A stretch of DNA of 64,000 nucleotides, taken from positions 62,001 to 126,000 of the forward strand of contig NZ_CANMKV010000007.1 of assembly GCF_947498635.1 (NCBI RefSeq), read 5' to 3'. Shown here piece after piece: positions 25,545-36,540 of this stretch. Below the pieces are notes generated by a model. The model ran no database searches, was not told where the DNA came from, and was given only the letters and a program-made list of their open reading frames with translations. The position numbers and the translations under genes were made by a program. Every line of letters begins with the position of its first letter. Positions within the stretch are counted from its first letter, which is position 1. The DNA comes from an uncultured Microbulbifer sp. (GTDB lineage Bacteria; Pseudomonadota; Gammaproteobacteria; Pseudomonadales; Cellvibrionaceae).

Positions 25545-27152
25545 ATGAATCAGTTGCAGAGCAAAATAAATACCCGCGATGCCGCCTTTGGCGAAAACCG
25601 CGAGCAGATGCAGGCGCTGGTGGCAGACCTGCGTGAAAAAGTGGAAGCCATCGCCCAGGGCGGTGGTGAGCGCGCGCGGGAAAAACACCTGGCGCGTGGC
25701 AAGTTATTACCACGGGACCGCATTGATGCGCTGCTCGATCCGGGCAGTCCGTTCCTGGAATTTTCCCAGCTGGCCGCTCACGAGGTTTACGGTGAAGAGG
25801 TTCCCGCTGCCGGCATTATTACTGGCATTGGTACTGTTTCCGGCCAGCCCTGTGTGATCGTTGCCAACGATGCCACGGTAAAAGGTGGTACCTACTATCC
25901 GCTCACGGTAAAAAAACACCTGCGCGCGCAGACTGTTGCCGAACAGAATAACCTGCCCTGTATTTACCTGGTGGATTCCGGTGGCGCCAACCTGCCGCGC
26001 CAGGATGATGTTTTCCCAGACCGGGAACACTTCGGCCGTATTTTCTTCAACCAGGCTAACCTGTCTGCACAGAATATTCCGCAGATCGCAGTAGTGATGG
26101 GCAGCTGCACGGCCGGCGGTGCCTATGTACCGGCGATGGCAGATGAATCCATTATGGTGAAGGAACAGGCCACCATCTTCCTGGCGGGTCCGCCCCTGGT
26201 AAAAGCGGCCACCGGTGAAGAGGTTTCCGCCGAGGAGCTCGGTGGTGCCGAAGTGCACTGTCGCACTTCCGGGGTTTCCGACCATTACGCCAATAACGAT
26301 GTACACGCCCTGCAGTTGGCGCGCCGCTCAGTAGCGCGTTTGAACCGTATCAAAAATCCGGGCCTGGATATTCAAAAGCCGGTGGAGCCGATGTATCCAC
26401 CGGAAGATATTTACGGCGTAGTGCCTAAGGACTCGCGCCAACCATACGATGTGCGCGAGGTTATCGCACGGGTTGTGGACGGCTCTGAGTTCGATGAATT
26501 CAAAGCGCTGTACGGCACCACCCTGGTCACTGGTTTTGCCCGTATCCAGGGCTACCCGGTAGGTATTGTTGCCAACAATGGCATCCTGTTTGCGGAGAGT
26601 GCGCAAAAGGGCGCGCACTTTATTGAGCTGTGTGCCCAGCGCAAGATTCCACTGGTATTCCTGCAAAACATCACCGGCTTTATGGTGGGCAAGCAGTACG
26701 AAGCTGGCGGCATCGCCAAACACGGCGCCAAGATGGTGACCGCTGTAGCCACCGCCAAGGTGCCCAAAATCACCATCCTGATCGGCGGCTCCTTCGGCGC
26801 CGGTAACTACGGAATGTGTGGCCGCGCCTACGATCCCAACTTCCTGTTTATGTGGCCTAACGCACGCATCTCGGTAATGGGCGGCGAGCAGGCTGCCGGC
26901 GTATTGGCACAGGTGAAGCGCGACCAGAAGGCTGCGCGCGGCGAATCCTGGAGTGATGAGGAAGAGCGCCAGTTTAAACAGCCGATTGTGGATAACTACG
27001 AGCACCAGGGGCACCCCTATTACGCCTCCGCGCGCCTGTGGGATGACGGTGTTATCGACCCGGCGGATACCCGCCGGGTACTCGGCCTGTGCCTGGCGGC
27101 AGCCAGCCACAAGGAGCCGCAAGAGACCCAGTTCGGCGTGTTCCGCATGTAA
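25545..27152 (+). CDS. liuB: 3-Methylcrotonyl-CoA carboxylase, beta (carboxyltransferase) subunit
   Basis: Transfers CO2 from biotin to 3-methylcrotonyl-CoA. 535 residues, the usual MccB length. The N-terminal carboxyltransferase half has [15 protein letters not shown] and [14 protein letters not shown]. The C-terminal half has [23 protein letters not shown] and [17 protein letters not shown], which together form the acyl-CoA site. Partner of liuD. The gap to liuA is 117 bases. Confidence 0.95.
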   Translation: MNQLQSKINTRDAAFGENREQMQALVADLREKVEAIAQGGGERAREKHLARGKLLPRDRIDALLDPGSPFLEFSQLAAHEVYGEEVPAAGIITGIGTVSGQPCVIVANDATVKGGTYYPLTVKKHLRAQTVAEQNNLPCIYLVDSGGANLPRQDDVFPDREHFGRIFFNQANLSAQNIPQIAVVMGSCTAGGAYVPAMADESIMVKEQATIFLAGPPLVKAATGEEVSAEELGGAEVHCRTSGVSDHYANNDVHALQLARRSVARLNRIKNPGLDIQKPVEPMYPPEDIYGVVPKDSRQPYDVREVIARVVDGSEFDEFKALYGTTLVTGFARIQGYPVGIVANNGILFAESAQKGAHFIELCAQRKIPLVFLQNITGFMVGKQYEAGGIAKHGAKMVTAVATAKVPKITILIGGSFGAGNYGMCGRAYDPNFLFMWPNARISVMGGEQAAGVLAQVKRDQKAARGESWSDEEERQFKQPIVDNYEHQGHPYYASARLWDDGVIDPADTRRVLGLCLAAASHKEPQETQFGVFRM

Positions 27153-27224
27153 CCAAACCGTGGTTTGCGGCGAGGGCGATTAAAACCTGCGCCGCAAGAG
27201 AGACGCCCCATTCGAGGAATGATA

Positions 27225-28022
27225 ATGAGCGATAAATTGCTGTGCGAAGTGGATAGCGAGGGCGTGGCCACGGTCACCCTGAACCGCCCGGAAATCCACA
27301 ATGCTTTTGACGATGAACTGATTCACGAACTGGCCACTACCTTTGACACCCTGGCGCAAAACCCCGCTGTACGCGTGCTGGTACTGGCTTCCAACGGCAA
27401 GAGCTTTTCTGCTGGAGCCGATCTCAACTGGATGAAGCGCATGGCGACTTATTCAGAAGAGGAAAACCGCCGCGATGCCGCCGCACTCGCCGCCATGCTG
27501 TACAAGCTCGATACCTTCCCTGCGCCTACCATCGCGCGGGTACAGGGCGCTGCTTTTGGTGGCGCCGTGGGCCTGGTGAGCTGCTGCGATATGGCGGTGG
27601 CCTCTGAGCGCGCCAGCTTCTGCCTGTCCGAAGTGAAAATCGGATTGTTGCCAGCCACCATCAGCCCCTATGTGATCAATGCCATAGGCACCCGCCACGC
27701 GCGCCGTTATTTTGTGACTGCGGAGCGCTTCTCCGCCGAACGTGCCGAGCAGATCGGCTTGGTATCCGAAGTCTGTGCCGAGGGTGACCTGGACCTGCAT
27801 GTACAGAAATTGGTGGCCGCCATTGCCGATAACGGCCCCAAGGCGGTTGCCATGGCCAAGCAACTGGCCATGTCGATGTCCAACCGGGTGATTAACAACG
27901 AGCTACAAGGGCAGACCAGTGCGCTGATTGCCGCCGTGCGGGTGTCGCCGGAAGGGCAGGAAGGGTTGACGGCGTTTTTGGAAAAACGCGCGCCCAAGTG
28001 GATGAATGGCGGCGAAGGATAA
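27225..28022 (+). CDS. liuC: Methylglutaconyl-CoA hydratase (enoyl-CoA hydratase family)
   Basis: Hydrates 3-methylglutaconyl-CoA to HMG-CoA. 265 residues of the crotonase fold: oxyanion-hole segments SNGKSFSAGADLNWMKRM and VQGAAFGGAVGLVSCCDMAVA, then the Glu-containing FCLSEVKIGLLPA. The start was placed at the second of two close ATGs (27225) because GAGGA lies 6 bases upstream; the first (27219) would be too close. The product is named from operon position between the two MCC subunits. Confidence 0.92.
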   Translation: MSDKLLCEVDSEGVATVTLNRPEIHNAFDDELIHELATTFDTLAQNPAVRVLVLASNGKSFSAGADLNWMKRMATYSEEENRRDAAALAAMLYKLDTFPAPTIARVQGAAFGGAVGLVSCCDMAVASERASFCLSEVKIGLLPATISPYVINAIGTRHARRYFVTAERFSAERAEQIGLVSEVCAEGDLDLHVQKLVAAIADNGPKAVAMAKQLAMSMSNRVINNELQGQTSALIAAVRVSPEGQEGLTAFLEKRAPKWMNGGEG

Positions 28023-28027
28023 TTTTT

Positions 28028-30028
28028 ATGATTCGCAAATTATTAATAGCTAATCGCGGCGAAATCGCCTGCCGTATTATCAAGACCGCCCGCCGCCTGG
28101 GGGTGGCCACCGTGGCGGTTTATTCCGATGCGGATGCCGATGCCCTGCACGTGCAGATGGCCGATGAAGCCGTACACCTGGGCCCAGCCCCGGCCAGGGA
28201 TTCCTACCTGGATATCGGCAAGGTGCTGGGCGCGGCAAAACAGACCGGCGCCGATGCCATTCACCCGGGTTACGGTTTCCTGTCTGAAAATGCGGAATTT
28301 TGTCGTGCCTGTGACAGCGCCGGCATAATTTTTGTCGGCCCGCCCACCGGAGCAATCGAGGCGATGGGTTCCAAGTCTGCCGCCAAGCGCATTATGGAAG
28401 AGGCCAATGTGCCACTGGTGCCGGGTTACCACGGCACCAACCAAAATGAAGATCTGTTGGAAGGCCACGCCAATCGCATCGGTTACCCGGTATTGCTGAA
28501 AGCCGCTGCCGGCGGTGGTGGTAAAGGAATGCGCCGTGTCGACAGTGCCGATGAATTCCACGAAGCACTGGCTGCCGCCAAGCGTGAGGCCATGAACGCC
28601 TTCAGTGACGATATTATGTTGCTGGAACGCTACGTGGTGAGCCCGCGCCATGTGGAAATTCAGGTGTTCTGCGATCAGCAGGGCAACGGCGTCTACCTGT
28701 TCGAACGAGACTGCTCGGTGCAGCGCCGCCACCAGAAAGTGGTGGAAGAGGCCCCGGCACCGGGAATGAGTCCGGAATTGCGAGCCCGTATGGGTGAAGC
28801 GGCCCTGCGCGCGGCCCACGCCATCGGTTACGTGGGCGCCGGCACAGTGGAATTCTTGCTGGATGCCAGCGGTGCTTTCTACTTTATGGAAATGAATACC
28901 CGCCTGCAGGTAGAGCACCCGGTGACGGAAATGATCACCGGTCAGGACCTGGTGGCCTGGCAGCTGGCCGTCGCCGCTGGCGACACCCTGCCCATGAGCC
29001 AGGATGCGCTGCAGATCAACGGCCACGCCATGGAAGTGCGGATTTACGCCGAAGATCCGGACAATGATTTCCTACCGGCAACAGGTCTGTTAGTGCGTCA
29101 CCAGCCTCCGGCGGAAGGCGAGGGCGTACGAGTGGATACCGGCGTGCAGACCGGCGATGAAATCAGCGTGTACTACGACCCAATGATTGCTAAGTTGATC
29201 TGCCACGGCCGCACCCGCAAAGAGGCCCTGGCCAAACTGGACCGCGCCCTGCGCGATTACCTGATTGCCGGTGTGCGTCACAATATCGAATTCCTGCGCC
29301 GGGTGATCAATCACGAGGCTTTCGCCTGTGGTCGTGTTTCCACTCACTTTATCGAAGACTACGAAGCGGAAGTCCTGCACCAGGAGCAGACACTGACGCC
29401 GCTCAAGTGCGCCGCTATTGCCGGATACCTGCAGCAGCGTGAAGAGTGTGACCTGCGCAACAGCGCTCCACAGCGGGACCCCTTCTCCCCCTGGCACAGC
29501 GGCGATAATTGGCGCAATGCCCTGGCCGGCAGTCGCACCCAGACGGTGGACTACCGTGGCCAGCACGCTCAAATACGCTTTATTGCGGAGGACAATAGCC
29601 TGCACTGGACTTGCGATGCCTTGCCTGAGGAACAAAACAGCGGTGAGATTCGCCTGCTGCCGGGTCGCGACTTGATGCTGGTGGATGGCCGCCGCATGAG
29701 TTTCTCCGCTGTGGATACCCGCGATGGTGGTGCGGTATTTATCGATGGCACCCAGGTGGAATTCAAACTGCTGCCACCGGATATCGGCGAGAGCAATGAC
29801 CAAGCCCACGGCCTCGATGCCCCCATGAACGGCACCATAATTTCCCTGCTGGTTGAGCCCGGCTCCACAGTGGAAAAAGACCAGCCACTGCTGGTGATGG
29901 AAGCCATGAAAATGGAGCACACCCTGCGTGCCCCGGCCGCCGGCACCGTGCAGCAGTTTTTCTGCGCCGAAGGCGAGCTGGTGGATGGCGGCAGCCTGCT
30001 GGTGGATTTCGCCGGGGAGGAGCAATAA
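28028..30028 (+). CDS. liuD: 3-Methylcrotonyl-CoA carboxylase, alpha (biotin) subunit
   Basis: ATP-dependent carboxylation of biotin. 666 residues: biotin carboxylase domain (1 to about 445) with ATP-grasp loop [12 protein letters not shown] and the catalytic stretch [14 protein letters not shown], a central BT-like linker, and a C-terminal biotinyl domain with [11 protein letters not shown], biotin on about Lys628. It depends on biotin made by the bio genes at 47-52 kb. It starts 5 bases after liuC; its last base is shared with the liuE ATG. Confidence 0.96.
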   Translation: MIRKLLIANRGEIACRIIKTARRLGVATVAVYSDADADALHVQMADEAVHLGPAPARDSYLDIGKVLGAAKQTGADAIHPGYGFLSENAEFCRACDSAGIIFVGPPTGAIEAMGSKSAAKRIMEEANVPLVPGYHGTNQNEDLLEGHANRIGYPVLLKAAAGGGGKGMRRVDSADEFHEALAAAKREAMNAFSDDIMLLERYVVSPRHVEIQVFCDQQGNGVYLFERDCSVQRRHQKVVEEAPAPGMSPELRARMGEAALRAAHAIGYVGAGTVEFLLDASGAFYFMEMNTRLQVEHPVTEMITGQDLVAWQLAVAAGDTLPMSQDALQINGHAMEVRIYAEDPDNDFLPATGLLVRHQPPAEGEGVRVDTGVQTGDEISVYYDPMIAKLICHGRTRKEALAKLDRALRDYLIAGVRHNIEFLRRVINHEAFACGRVSTHFIEDYEAEVLHQEQTLTPLKCAAIAGYLQQREECDLRNSAPQRDPFSPWHSGDNWRNALAGSRTQTVDYRGQHAQIRFIAEDNSLHWTCDALPEEQNSGEIRLLPGRDLMLVDGRRMSFSAVDTRDGGAVFIDGTQVEFKLLPPDIGESNDQAHGLDAPMNGTIISLLVEPGSTVEKDQPLLVMEAMKMEHTLRAPAAGTVQQFFCAEGELVDGGSLLVDFAGEEQ

Positions 30029-30927
30029 TGGATTTGCTCAAGCAAGTTAAAATCGTAGAAGTGGGCCCCCGCGATGGTCTGCAAAATGAAAAGCAGCCTA
30101 TCTCCGTGGAAACCCGTATCGCCCTGGTGAACAAGCTCAGTGCCAGCGGCCTGGCGGTGATTGAAGCCGGCAGTTTTGTCAGCCCCAAGTGGGTACCGCA
30201 AATGGCTGCCAGCGAGGAAGTCCTGGCGGGTATTCAGCGCAAAGACGGTGTTATCTACAGCGCGCTCACGCCAAATTTAAAAGGCTATGAGCGCGCGTTA
30301 GAGGCAAAAGCAGATGAGGTTGCCGTATTTGGCGCGGCCTCAGAAGCCTTTACCCAGAAAAATATTAATTGCAGCATTGCCGAGAGCCTGGAGCGCTTCC
30401 GCCCGCTGGTGGAAAAAGCCAAGCAGGATGGTATTCCCGTGCGCGGTTATGTGTCCTGCGTACTCGGCTGCCCCTACGAGGGCGATATTGACCCGTCCAA
30501 GGTGGCCGAAGTCAGTGCCGCACTGTTGGAAATGGGCTGCTACGAAATTTCTCTAGGAGACACCATCGGTGTCGGCACCCCGGAAGCCGCCAAGCGCATG
30601 CTGGAGCAGGTGATGGCCCGTGTACCTGTGGAAAAACTTGCGGTGCATTTCCACGATACCTACGGCCAGGCGCTGGCCAATATCTACGCGGCCTTGCAAA
30701 TGGGGGTCGCCGTAGTAGATTCCGCTGTAGCCGGCCTCGGCGGTTGCCCCTATGCTCGTGGCGCTTCAGGAAATGTTGCCAGTGAGGATGTGCTCTACAT
30801 GCTCAATGGTATGGGTATTGAAAGCGGCGTGGATTTACAGTTACTCGCTGAGGCTGGGAACTTTATTTCTGAACAGTTGGGACGGGAGACCAACTCCCGT
30901 GTGGCTAAGGCTTTGGCGCCCTGCTGA
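30028..30927 (+). CDS. liuE: Hydroxymethylglutaryl-CoA lyase
   Basis: Splits HMG-CoA into acetyl-CoA and acetoacetate, ending the leucine pathway. 299 residues, a TIM barrel. The N-terminal [12 protein letters not shown] holds the catalytic Arg and metal Asp, [14 protein letters not shown] the metal His pair, and [20 protein letters not shown] the flexible loop with catalytic Cys240. The ATG overlaps the liuD stop by one base, so translation is coupled. No acetoacetate-activating gene follows. Confidence 0.96.
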   Translation: MDLLKQVKIVEVGPRDGLQNEKQPISVETRIALVNKLSASGLAVIEAGSFVSPKWVPQMAASEEVLAGIQRKDGVIYSALTPNLKGYERALEAKADEVAVFGAASEAFTQKNINCSIAESLERFRPLVEKAKQDGIPVRGYVSCVLGCPYEGDIDPSKVAEVSAALLEMGCYEISLGDTIGVGTPEAAKRMLEQVMARVPVEKLAVHFHDTYGQALANIYAALQMGVAVVDSAVAGLGGCPYARGASGNVASEDVLYMLNGMGIESGVDLQLLAEAGNFISEQLGRETNSRVAKALAPC

Positions 30928-30938
30928 GTGAGTAGTGA

Positions 30939-30972
30939 GTCCTCTCCAAAGAGTGTTTTTTTTGGAGAGGAC
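30939..30972 (+). terminator. Terminator-like hairpin at the end of the liu operon
   Basis: A perfect 12-bp stem GTCCTCTCCAAA/TTTGGAGAGGAC with a T-rich 10-base loop, 12 bases after liuE. Only a short CTTTTAG follows. Confidence 0.7.
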
Positions 30973-31262
30973 CTTTTAGAGAGTTTTAGTATCATTTTTG
31001 TCAGTGCTAAAATAAACAGGGTTGCCTGTTCTAAAATTTTCTGCCTCACCCCTTCTCTGTTGCCTTTTACTGATACATGATACTTACGCCTTTCTCAGTT
31101 AATTCCATAAACTTCAACCTTTAAGCGTCTGATCAGCTTCCCGCTTAGAGAAATAATATCCCCTCTTGTTTGTTGATTTTTATTGACAGAAATTAACGAT
31201 ATGTAGAGTGGTAGATTGAGAGACGTGTATAGAGCACTATAATCTAATATTTCATTAAATAC
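30973..31262. other. AT-rich intergenic region
   Basis: About 290 bases between the liu terminator and the minus-strand gene below. No open frame or structure is convincing. Base composition drops sharply here, which marks the left edge of the AT-rich patch. Confidence 0.5.
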
Positions 31263-31703
31263 CTATTTCCAGTATTCAATAATCCTAGAAATCTGATCTC
31301 CCTCAAATTCAAATACCGTTAAGTGGTTAGAGGTAACGCCTCGATAGGTTTGTTGTCGCTCAAGGGAGACTGCTTTGTAACCGGCGATTATTGATATGAT
31401 TTTATATCTGGCACCAGTCATTTGATATTCTCCCTTCTTTAAATATTTTATAGAATTGTTATATAGGTGTTCTCTGGTGTAGGTGCCGCCATAAACTTCA
31501 TGGATATAGATAAAGTCATCGGTATAGTGAGAAAATAGTTTTTCGATATCTTCGGCTGTAGATCCCTTCATCAGCATTTTGTTTTGTAGCTCATTGACAA
31601 GGGCAGCTTTTTTCTTCAGGTCCTCCTTTGTTAATTCCGGTGTTTCAGTGGCAATTGCCACTGATGCCAGTGTGAAAAATAATAATATTATTAGTGTTTT
31701 CAT
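31263..31703 (-). CDS. Secreted NTF2-like/SnoaL-fold protein of unknown function
   Basis: 146 residues: a signal peptide (MKTLIILLFFTLASVAIA, then TETPELT) followed by a helix-then-sheet domain. The segments LFSHYTDDFIYIHEVYGGTYTREHLYNN and HLTVFEFEGDQISRIIEYWK are typical of nuclear-transport-factor-2-like folds, which may be enzymes or plain binding domains. No catalytic set can be named. The ATG at 31703 was chosen for the signal peptide. AT-rich codon use unlike the liu genes suggests later acquisition. Confidence 0.6.
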   Translation of the reverse strand: MKTLIILLFFTLASVAIATETPELTKEDLKKKAALVNELQNKMLMKGSTAEDIEKLFSHYTDDFIYIHEVYGGTYTREHLYNNSIKYLKKGEYQMTGARYKIISIIAGYKAVSLERQQTYRGVTSNHLTVFEFEGDQISRIIEYWK

Positions 31704-31885
31704 CGTAATTGCTTGTTTTGTACAGCTCAATCCTGAGTTATTTTTGATTTTCTTAGATGGTTGTAACCATTGATAATGTTATTTGGTTCTATTCTTGTTC
31801 TTGCTGTCTTATTTATTGTTCGGCTTGTCGATTAGTTTTTAGGTGTTTACATTTCATCTGAGATTAGAGGTTAAAGATTAATAAA

Positions 31886-33808
31886 TTATTGGTTTTTTGT
31901 TGTTTTTGGCGCCAGCACCCTAAACGGCCGCATCATATCGTAATCCTCATGGGAGAGCAGATGGCAGTGCCATACATAGAGGCCTTCGCGGTCGAAACGC
32001 GCTATCACTCGGGTAACCTGGCCGGGAAGGGCGATGACCGTATCTTTGGGGCCGCTTTCTTCCAGTTGAGGTGGAAGGGGTTTTCCCTGCAGGGATTCTA
32101 TTTCCAGGCGTGCCCCCTGGAATGTCTTATCAGTGTGCATAAACTTCTGCGGCTTGGGAATCAGTTTTCCCTTAAAAGGCTGGCGGTCCAGTACCTGAAA
32201 TTCCACTAAATGAATATGAATGGGATGAGCCGATACCGTGGGGTTGTAGATTTCCCAGATCTCTACGGCGTTGTGCTGGATAATTTCCGTGGTAGGGTCT
32301 TCGAAGAATAGGGAGCCTTCTTTTACTGGACCTAACATCAATAGATTGCGGCCGTAGGGATCGTCCAGGCGGTAGGTGGCAAGTTGTCGTATTTTGCTCG
32401 CTTGACTAAGCCTATTAAGCGGAGGGCGCAGGGGGGTATTTAAAGTTAGCTTTAAATCTCCAATCGTGTCTATAGCCGCTGTTTTCTGTCTATCCGGAGA
32501 AGCTTCTGTAGGTGCCGAAGCAATATGGAATTGCAAAATTTGGCCAGTGGTATTGGGGTCGGTGGCTGGTGTGGTGCCACCGCGCCCATCGCTTAATACG
32601 CGTTTACCATCCGGGTTGTAGACAAGTGGAATTGAACTCTTTGGATCATTGGCCTCCACAAATCCTTTGAATGGGATATCCGGACCAAAATTTCTCAATG
32701 TCAGTTGTCGCCCTTCATAACCACTGAAATCCACTAAGACATCTGCTCGTTCTGCGGGGGCCAATACTAACTCATTCAGTTGTACTGGGTGATCGAGAAA
32801 ACCACCGTCGCCGCCAATCTGCACAAAAGGAACATCTTCGTTGATCCTGAGGATCAGTGTGCGGGTATCGGACGCGTTGAGTAGCCGCAGTCGATAGACG
32901 TGTGGGGTGACACTGACTTTGGGCCAGGCCATACCGTTTGCCAGGATAAAATTACCGAAAAATTCATCCAGATGGGAGGGGTTGGGCCAATTGGCTTTTA
33001 CCACCTCATGGGAAACTGGTGATGGAGGCTGGTTCCGCCAGCCGGGAAAATAGAGTTGCCCATCAGAGGTAAATAAGCTGTCTGTGATAGCGACAACCCT
33101 GGTGTGTTCTTCACTGGGGAGCAGCTTTTCCTGAATCAGGCGATCTTCATTTTTATCGCCAACCAAGTAGAAACCAAATAGACCTGCATAGACATTAAGA
33201 CGGGTCATTCCCAGGGTATGGTCGTGATACCAGATAGTGGCGGCATCCTGGGAGTTATCGTACTCGTAGATTTTTTTATCAAACTGTGGACCTATCTCGC
33301 GGTAATTACGGGTGTACCAGGCGAGGGGATTGCCGTCACTCTTCCACTCGGTGTGGCCACCGTGAAGATGGATAACGATAGGTACGGCTTTGGGATCCTT
33401 TACGTCGGCGAGGTGAATGGAACGATCAACGGGGAAGAGGTGTGGTCCGGGCAGTCCATTTGCCCAGTGTACAAATACTGGCTGGCCCTCTCGGGCGCGA
33501 ATAGTTGGGCCGGGAGAATGGATACGCCCTGCGTACTCAAACCCCCAGACCTTGGTCATCAAACGTTTGCCTTCCCTATCTCTTAGGCCCATCCAGGTGC
33601 GGGTAGGCAGGGCTGGTAATTTCACGGGGGCAGCGCCACGGGGGCGGATTTCGGTGGGGTTTGGCAGCTCGTTAACAAACTTATCCACAGTTGTGGGATC
33701 CAGCAGGGTCAGAGGGTTTGTTTTTTTGGTGGAAATCTTTTCCTCACTGGCAGCGAGGGGTGGGGGAAGTAATAGCAGCAAGCAGAAGCAGAAGTGTACC
33801 CTTACCAT
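31886..33808 (-). CDS. Secreted multicopper oxidase (CotA/bilirubin-oxidase-like)
   Basis: 640 residues with a hydrophobic signal peptide. The copper motifs are complete: HLHGGHTEW and WYHDHTLGMTR in the first cupredoxin domain, HPIHIHLVEFQVL and HCHLLSHEDYDMMRPF in the last. The final motif supplies the type 1 and trinuclear ligands, with Met as axial ligand. It couples oxidation of phenols, pigments or metal ions (for example Mn or Cu(I)) to four-electron reduction of oxygen. The first half of HLHGGHTE and overall length resemble the CotA/spore-laccase class rather than CueO (no Met-rich insert seen). The substrate is unknown. Confidence 0.88.
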   Translation of the reverse strand: MVRVHFCFCLLLLLPPPLAASEEKISTKKTNPLTLLDPTTVDKFVNELPNPTEIRPRGAAPVKLPALPTRTWMGLRDREGKRLMTKVWGFEYAGRIHSPGPTIRAREGQPVFVHWANGLPGPHLFPVDRSIHLADVKDPKAVPIVIHLHGGHTEWKSDGNPLAWYTRNYREIGPQFDKKIYEYDNSQDAATIWYHDHTLGMTRLNVYAGLFGFYLVGDKNEDRLIQEKLLPSEEHTRVVAITDSLFTSDGQLYFPGWRNQPPSPVSHEVVKANWPNPSHLDEFFGNFILANGMAWPKVSVTPHVYRLRLLNASDTRTLILRINEDVPFVQIGGDGGFLDHPVQLNELVLAPAERADVLVDFSGYEGRQLTLRNFGPDIPFKGFVEANDPKSSIPLVYNPDGKRVLSDGRGGTTPATDPNTTGQILQFHIASAPTEASPDRQKTAAIDTIGDLKLTLNTPLRPPLNRLSQASKIRQLATYRLDDPYGRNLLMLGPVKEGSLFFEDPTTEIIQHNAVEIWEIYNPTVSAHPIHIHLVEFQVLDRQPFKGKLIPKPQKFMHTDKTFQGARLEIESLQGKPLPPQLEESGPKDTVIALPGQVTRVIARFDREGLYVWHCHLLSHEDYDMMRPFRVLAPKTTKNQ

Positions 33809-33944
33809 TGGAAGTTCCCAGGGCTTACGGTGATTATGAATTAGAAGCCAATGAGGCCCCGGTATGCACGGATTATTGCTTTGCGCTCAACATCGTTTCA
33901 AGCATAAATGAGTAGGGTGTTTATCGGGTAGTTATAGTAGATAT

Positions 33945-34565
33945 TTAGTTGCGCCGGCCTTGAATACTAGTTGATGGTTCTTTGACTAGATCGGTGTCAT
34001 AGCGATAATGCCCGGTTACCTTATAAGAGAATAAAATATCTTCAAGGACTGGACCAGCGCCAATATTATGTACGATGAAGTAGCGATTCGTATTTTGTGA
34101 TAGCTTCGCGGAAACAATACCGATATGGGGAAGTCCCCCTGGTAGTACCCAGGTAACGATATCTCCAGGCAGGTAGTCATTCGTTTTATGGGTTATCGGA
34201 AGTGACAATTCCTTGCGGGTAAAGAATGCTTGAAGATTAGGTACTCGTCTGTGGTCAATATTTCTGTCAGGTCTGGAGAGCCCCCAGATACGCTTTGATG
34301 GATAGGCCTGAAAGTCGTCAGAGATATCTTCATGTACTTCTCTTTGCAGATCAATTCCCAGCTTTCTAAAAGAGCGAATTATTACATCGGTACAGACCCC
34401 AGTATCGGCAGGCACATCCCCATTTGGATAGGGGATGGCGACATAGGCTGGTACGTATCGCACTTTATGATGAGTTCGTTCCAGTGCTGCCTCGGCCAAT
34501 GAGATATTTTGTGCACCACTCACCGGTGAAATTAGGATACTTATTAAAATGGTTATTTTTTTCAT
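33945..34565 (-). CDS. DUF1287 (YijF-like) secreted protein
   Basis: 206 residues with a signal peptide (MKKITILISILISPVSGA). The core has GVCTDVIIRSFRKLGIDLQ, PDRNIDHRRVPNLQAFF, DYLPGDIVTWVLPGGLPHIGIVS and the C-terminal IVHNIGAGPVLEDILFSYKVTGHYRY. The Cys-Asp, His-Ile-Gly and His-Asn motifs look like an NlpC/P60-type peptidase triad (Cys, His, polar), so a cell-wall hydrolase role is possible but not shown for this family. AT-rich, on the same strand as its neighbours with a gap of 136 bases to the oxidase gene. Confidence 0.75.
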   Translation of the reverse strand: MKKITILISILISPVSGAQNISLAEAALERTHHKVRYVPAYVAIPYPNGDVPADTGVCTDVIIRSFRKLGIDLQREVHEDISDDFQAYPSKRIWGLSRPDRNIDHRRVPNLQAFFTRKELSLPITHKTNDYLPGDIVTWVLPGGLPHIGIVSAKLSQNTNRYFIVHNIGAGPVLEDILFSYKVTGHYRYDTDLVKEPSTSIQGRRN

Positions 34566-34644
34566 TTTGAGTATCTTTTAGTTGCCGCTTCTCGAGCGAT
34601 ATCGATACCTATTGTTGCTTAATGATGTTGCGTATGAGTCTTAT

Positions 34645-34902
34645 TTAACTTGTAGGGGGCTGTGGTACAGACGCTCCCCCTATGTTCGAATAAATAAAAA
34701 AGCTGATTAAGCCAATGGTTAACCAAAAGAAAATACTGGCGACTAATATTTCTGCTGTACTCGGCTCTCTTCTTTTGGGAGTGAGGCACTTACTGATATG
34801 GTAGCCGGGGAAATAGAATATACAGTCAAGGATTATTCTAGCCACAACCTCGAATAATAAGTGAAAGATAAACCTGAATGCGCCGCCAATGATCTCTTCC
34901 AT
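34645..34902 (-). CDS. Small two-helix membrane protein
   Basis: 85 residues, no family recognised. Two hydrophobic helices (FIFHLLFEVVARIILDCIFYF and ILVASIFFWLTIGLISFFIY) flank a basic loop SKCLTPKRREPS. An AGGAAA ribosome site precedes the ATG. It begins 12 bases after the GNAT gene and is probably cotranscribed with it. Confidence 0.5.
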   Translation of the reverse strand: MEEIIGGAFRFIFHLLFEVVARIILDCIFYFPGYHISKCLTPKRREPSTAEILVASIFFWLTIGLISFFIYSNIGGASVPQPPTS

Positions 34903-34914
34903 ATTTCCTGCTTT

Positions 34915-35436
34915 CTAATTGGTCAGTTCTCTCAGGTGTTCCCAAACATACCAATAGGTTGCTACCTTACTCCCATCGGCAGCATTCCAGATACTCTCTT
35001 GAGCTTTGCGCCCCCCTAATCGTTGGTAGAAGGCCTGAGCTTTGGTGTTATCTTGATTTACCAGAAGGCACATGCCTTTGGATGGCGCCTGTTGATACGC
35101 CCAGCGAGCGGCCTCAATAAAGAGTGTGTGCCCGATACCTAGTGAACGGTACGCTTTCCGCACATGTAGATTATCTAAATGTGATCCCCATTCGGGGTGT
35201 TTGTCGGCAAAAAGACAGACAAAACCTGCGGTATTGCCGTCGACCTCTGCCACAAGGACTTGCTGATTAGACTGTGGTTTTTCGAAGCGAGTATTCCAAA
35301 GTGCAAGCCTGTCGGCCGGGGCTTCTTTCTCTAGGTAGGTTGTGGAGAGTACATTGCTATAGTTTTCCTGCCAGCTTGTACTATGTATATCGGCGATAGC
35401 AGATACATCGTGTTTTGATGCCATACGTATGTTCAT
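34915..35436 (-). CDS. GNAT-family N-acetyltransferase
   Basis: 173 residues from the ATG at 35436, which has AGGGAGGGG 9 bases upstream; the longer open frame is not used. A RimI-like fold begins MNIRMASKHDVSAIADIHSTSWQENYS, with acetyl-CoA pocket VRKAYRSLGIGHTLFIEAARWA and the strand LVNQDNTKAQAFYQRLGGRK. The acceptor is unknown. First gene of a two-gene unit with the small membrane protein; composition is AT-rich. Confidence 0.78.
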   Translation of the reverse strand: MNIRMASKHDVSAIADIHSTSWQENYSNVLSTTYLEKEAPADRLALWNTRFEKPQSNQQVLVAEVDGNTAGFVCLFADKHPEWGSHLDNLHVRKAYRSLGIGHTLFIEAARWAYQQAPSKGMCLLVNQDNTKAQAFYQRLGGRKAQESIWNAADGSKVATYWYVWEHLRELTN

Positions 35437-36540
35437 GAAATGAATCCCCTCCCTGGGTAAAGCTGTACGAAGTGATAAGTTATATACGGTAATAAATTTC
35501 GCATTGTAGGTGATTGCAAAATACATGAATTTATCAGGCTGGGAAAGAAAACGCTGTGCTCTTTTCGAGTGATTGATGAAACTAGAACGAAGGCGCGGGC
35601 AGAAGCTTAGATGCTGATCCGGGTTGAAGTTTTAGGAGTGACCATTGCCTGGAAAGTGGTACAAAAGGGAGGGGGGATCTCGTTTGAGTTCTACTGGATA
35701 AGGCAGTGCTTTCATCGGTCCAGCTTGAACGTAGCAGCAAAAATAAAAAAATTGGATATGAGAGTGTAGGTTTGGTTGGAAGAAGGCAGTGTAAACAAAC
35801 TGAAAGCCAATTGATTGTAAATAAATTTTCGTAGGTTGGATGCTTCTTTATTCCGAAGAAACCAGGCGGCCAGTAGTGGTTCTATATTTACTGAATACCG
35901 GTTTTCTTTTGTGATTCTGTTAGGCTTTGAGTCGGTGTACATGAATGCAGGTGTAGACAAAACAAAGTAAATAGTAGTGGCTTGAATGGATAATAAGGTG
36001 GCCTCTGACTTTAAGTGGTTATCTATTATGTTGGTCAGAAATTAAAGTCTATTTTTTTGGGGAGCTATTTTAGCTGAAGGCTTTAAGGCTGGTCGATAAA
36101 ATATTTTCAGCCAAATTGATAGGTTGTATTAATTTAAGGGTGTTGTTGAACTCATAAAGCGAAGACATTATCAGTGGGTAATGATTTTAGAGGAGAACTT
36201 GAAATATTCAGCCGATCTACAAGACTGATAGCCGTCAATGTCGTGGTGAATTTTATAAGCTATTAGACTTTATTTAAGTGATTTATCTAGTGGTGGTATT
36301 TAGCTGGGTCGCAGGGATAAAAAACTATTTATAGTTTTACTCAAGTTTGTAATGCCACAGATTCCCCTTTGCTTAGCTTCTAGAGAGTTAGTCCGGCAAG
36401 GCGCTGATCGTAGGTAAACCCAAGAACCCTGTGAACTAAGCGGTTTAGCTGTACTTATCTTGGGCAATGTGGTTGCTGTCGCACCAATAACGCCATAATC
36501 TGCTACCATCGGCGCAAATTCTGCTGTTAGATTGATTGCT
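35437..36540. other. 1.1-kb AT-rich region without a credible gene
   Basis: Short frames exist on both strands (for example 35712-35960 and 36300-36680 on minus), but none has domain character, a good ribosome site or coding-like composition, and the latter runs into the next gene's start. I found no terminal inverted repeats, transposase motif or RNA fold. It may be decayed DNA or hold a small RNA I cannot see. Confidence 0.45.

Noticed and set aside
35712..35960. Possible 82-residue minus-strand protein
   Set aside because: No ribosome site or recognisable domain, AT-rich DNA where such frames arise by chance.
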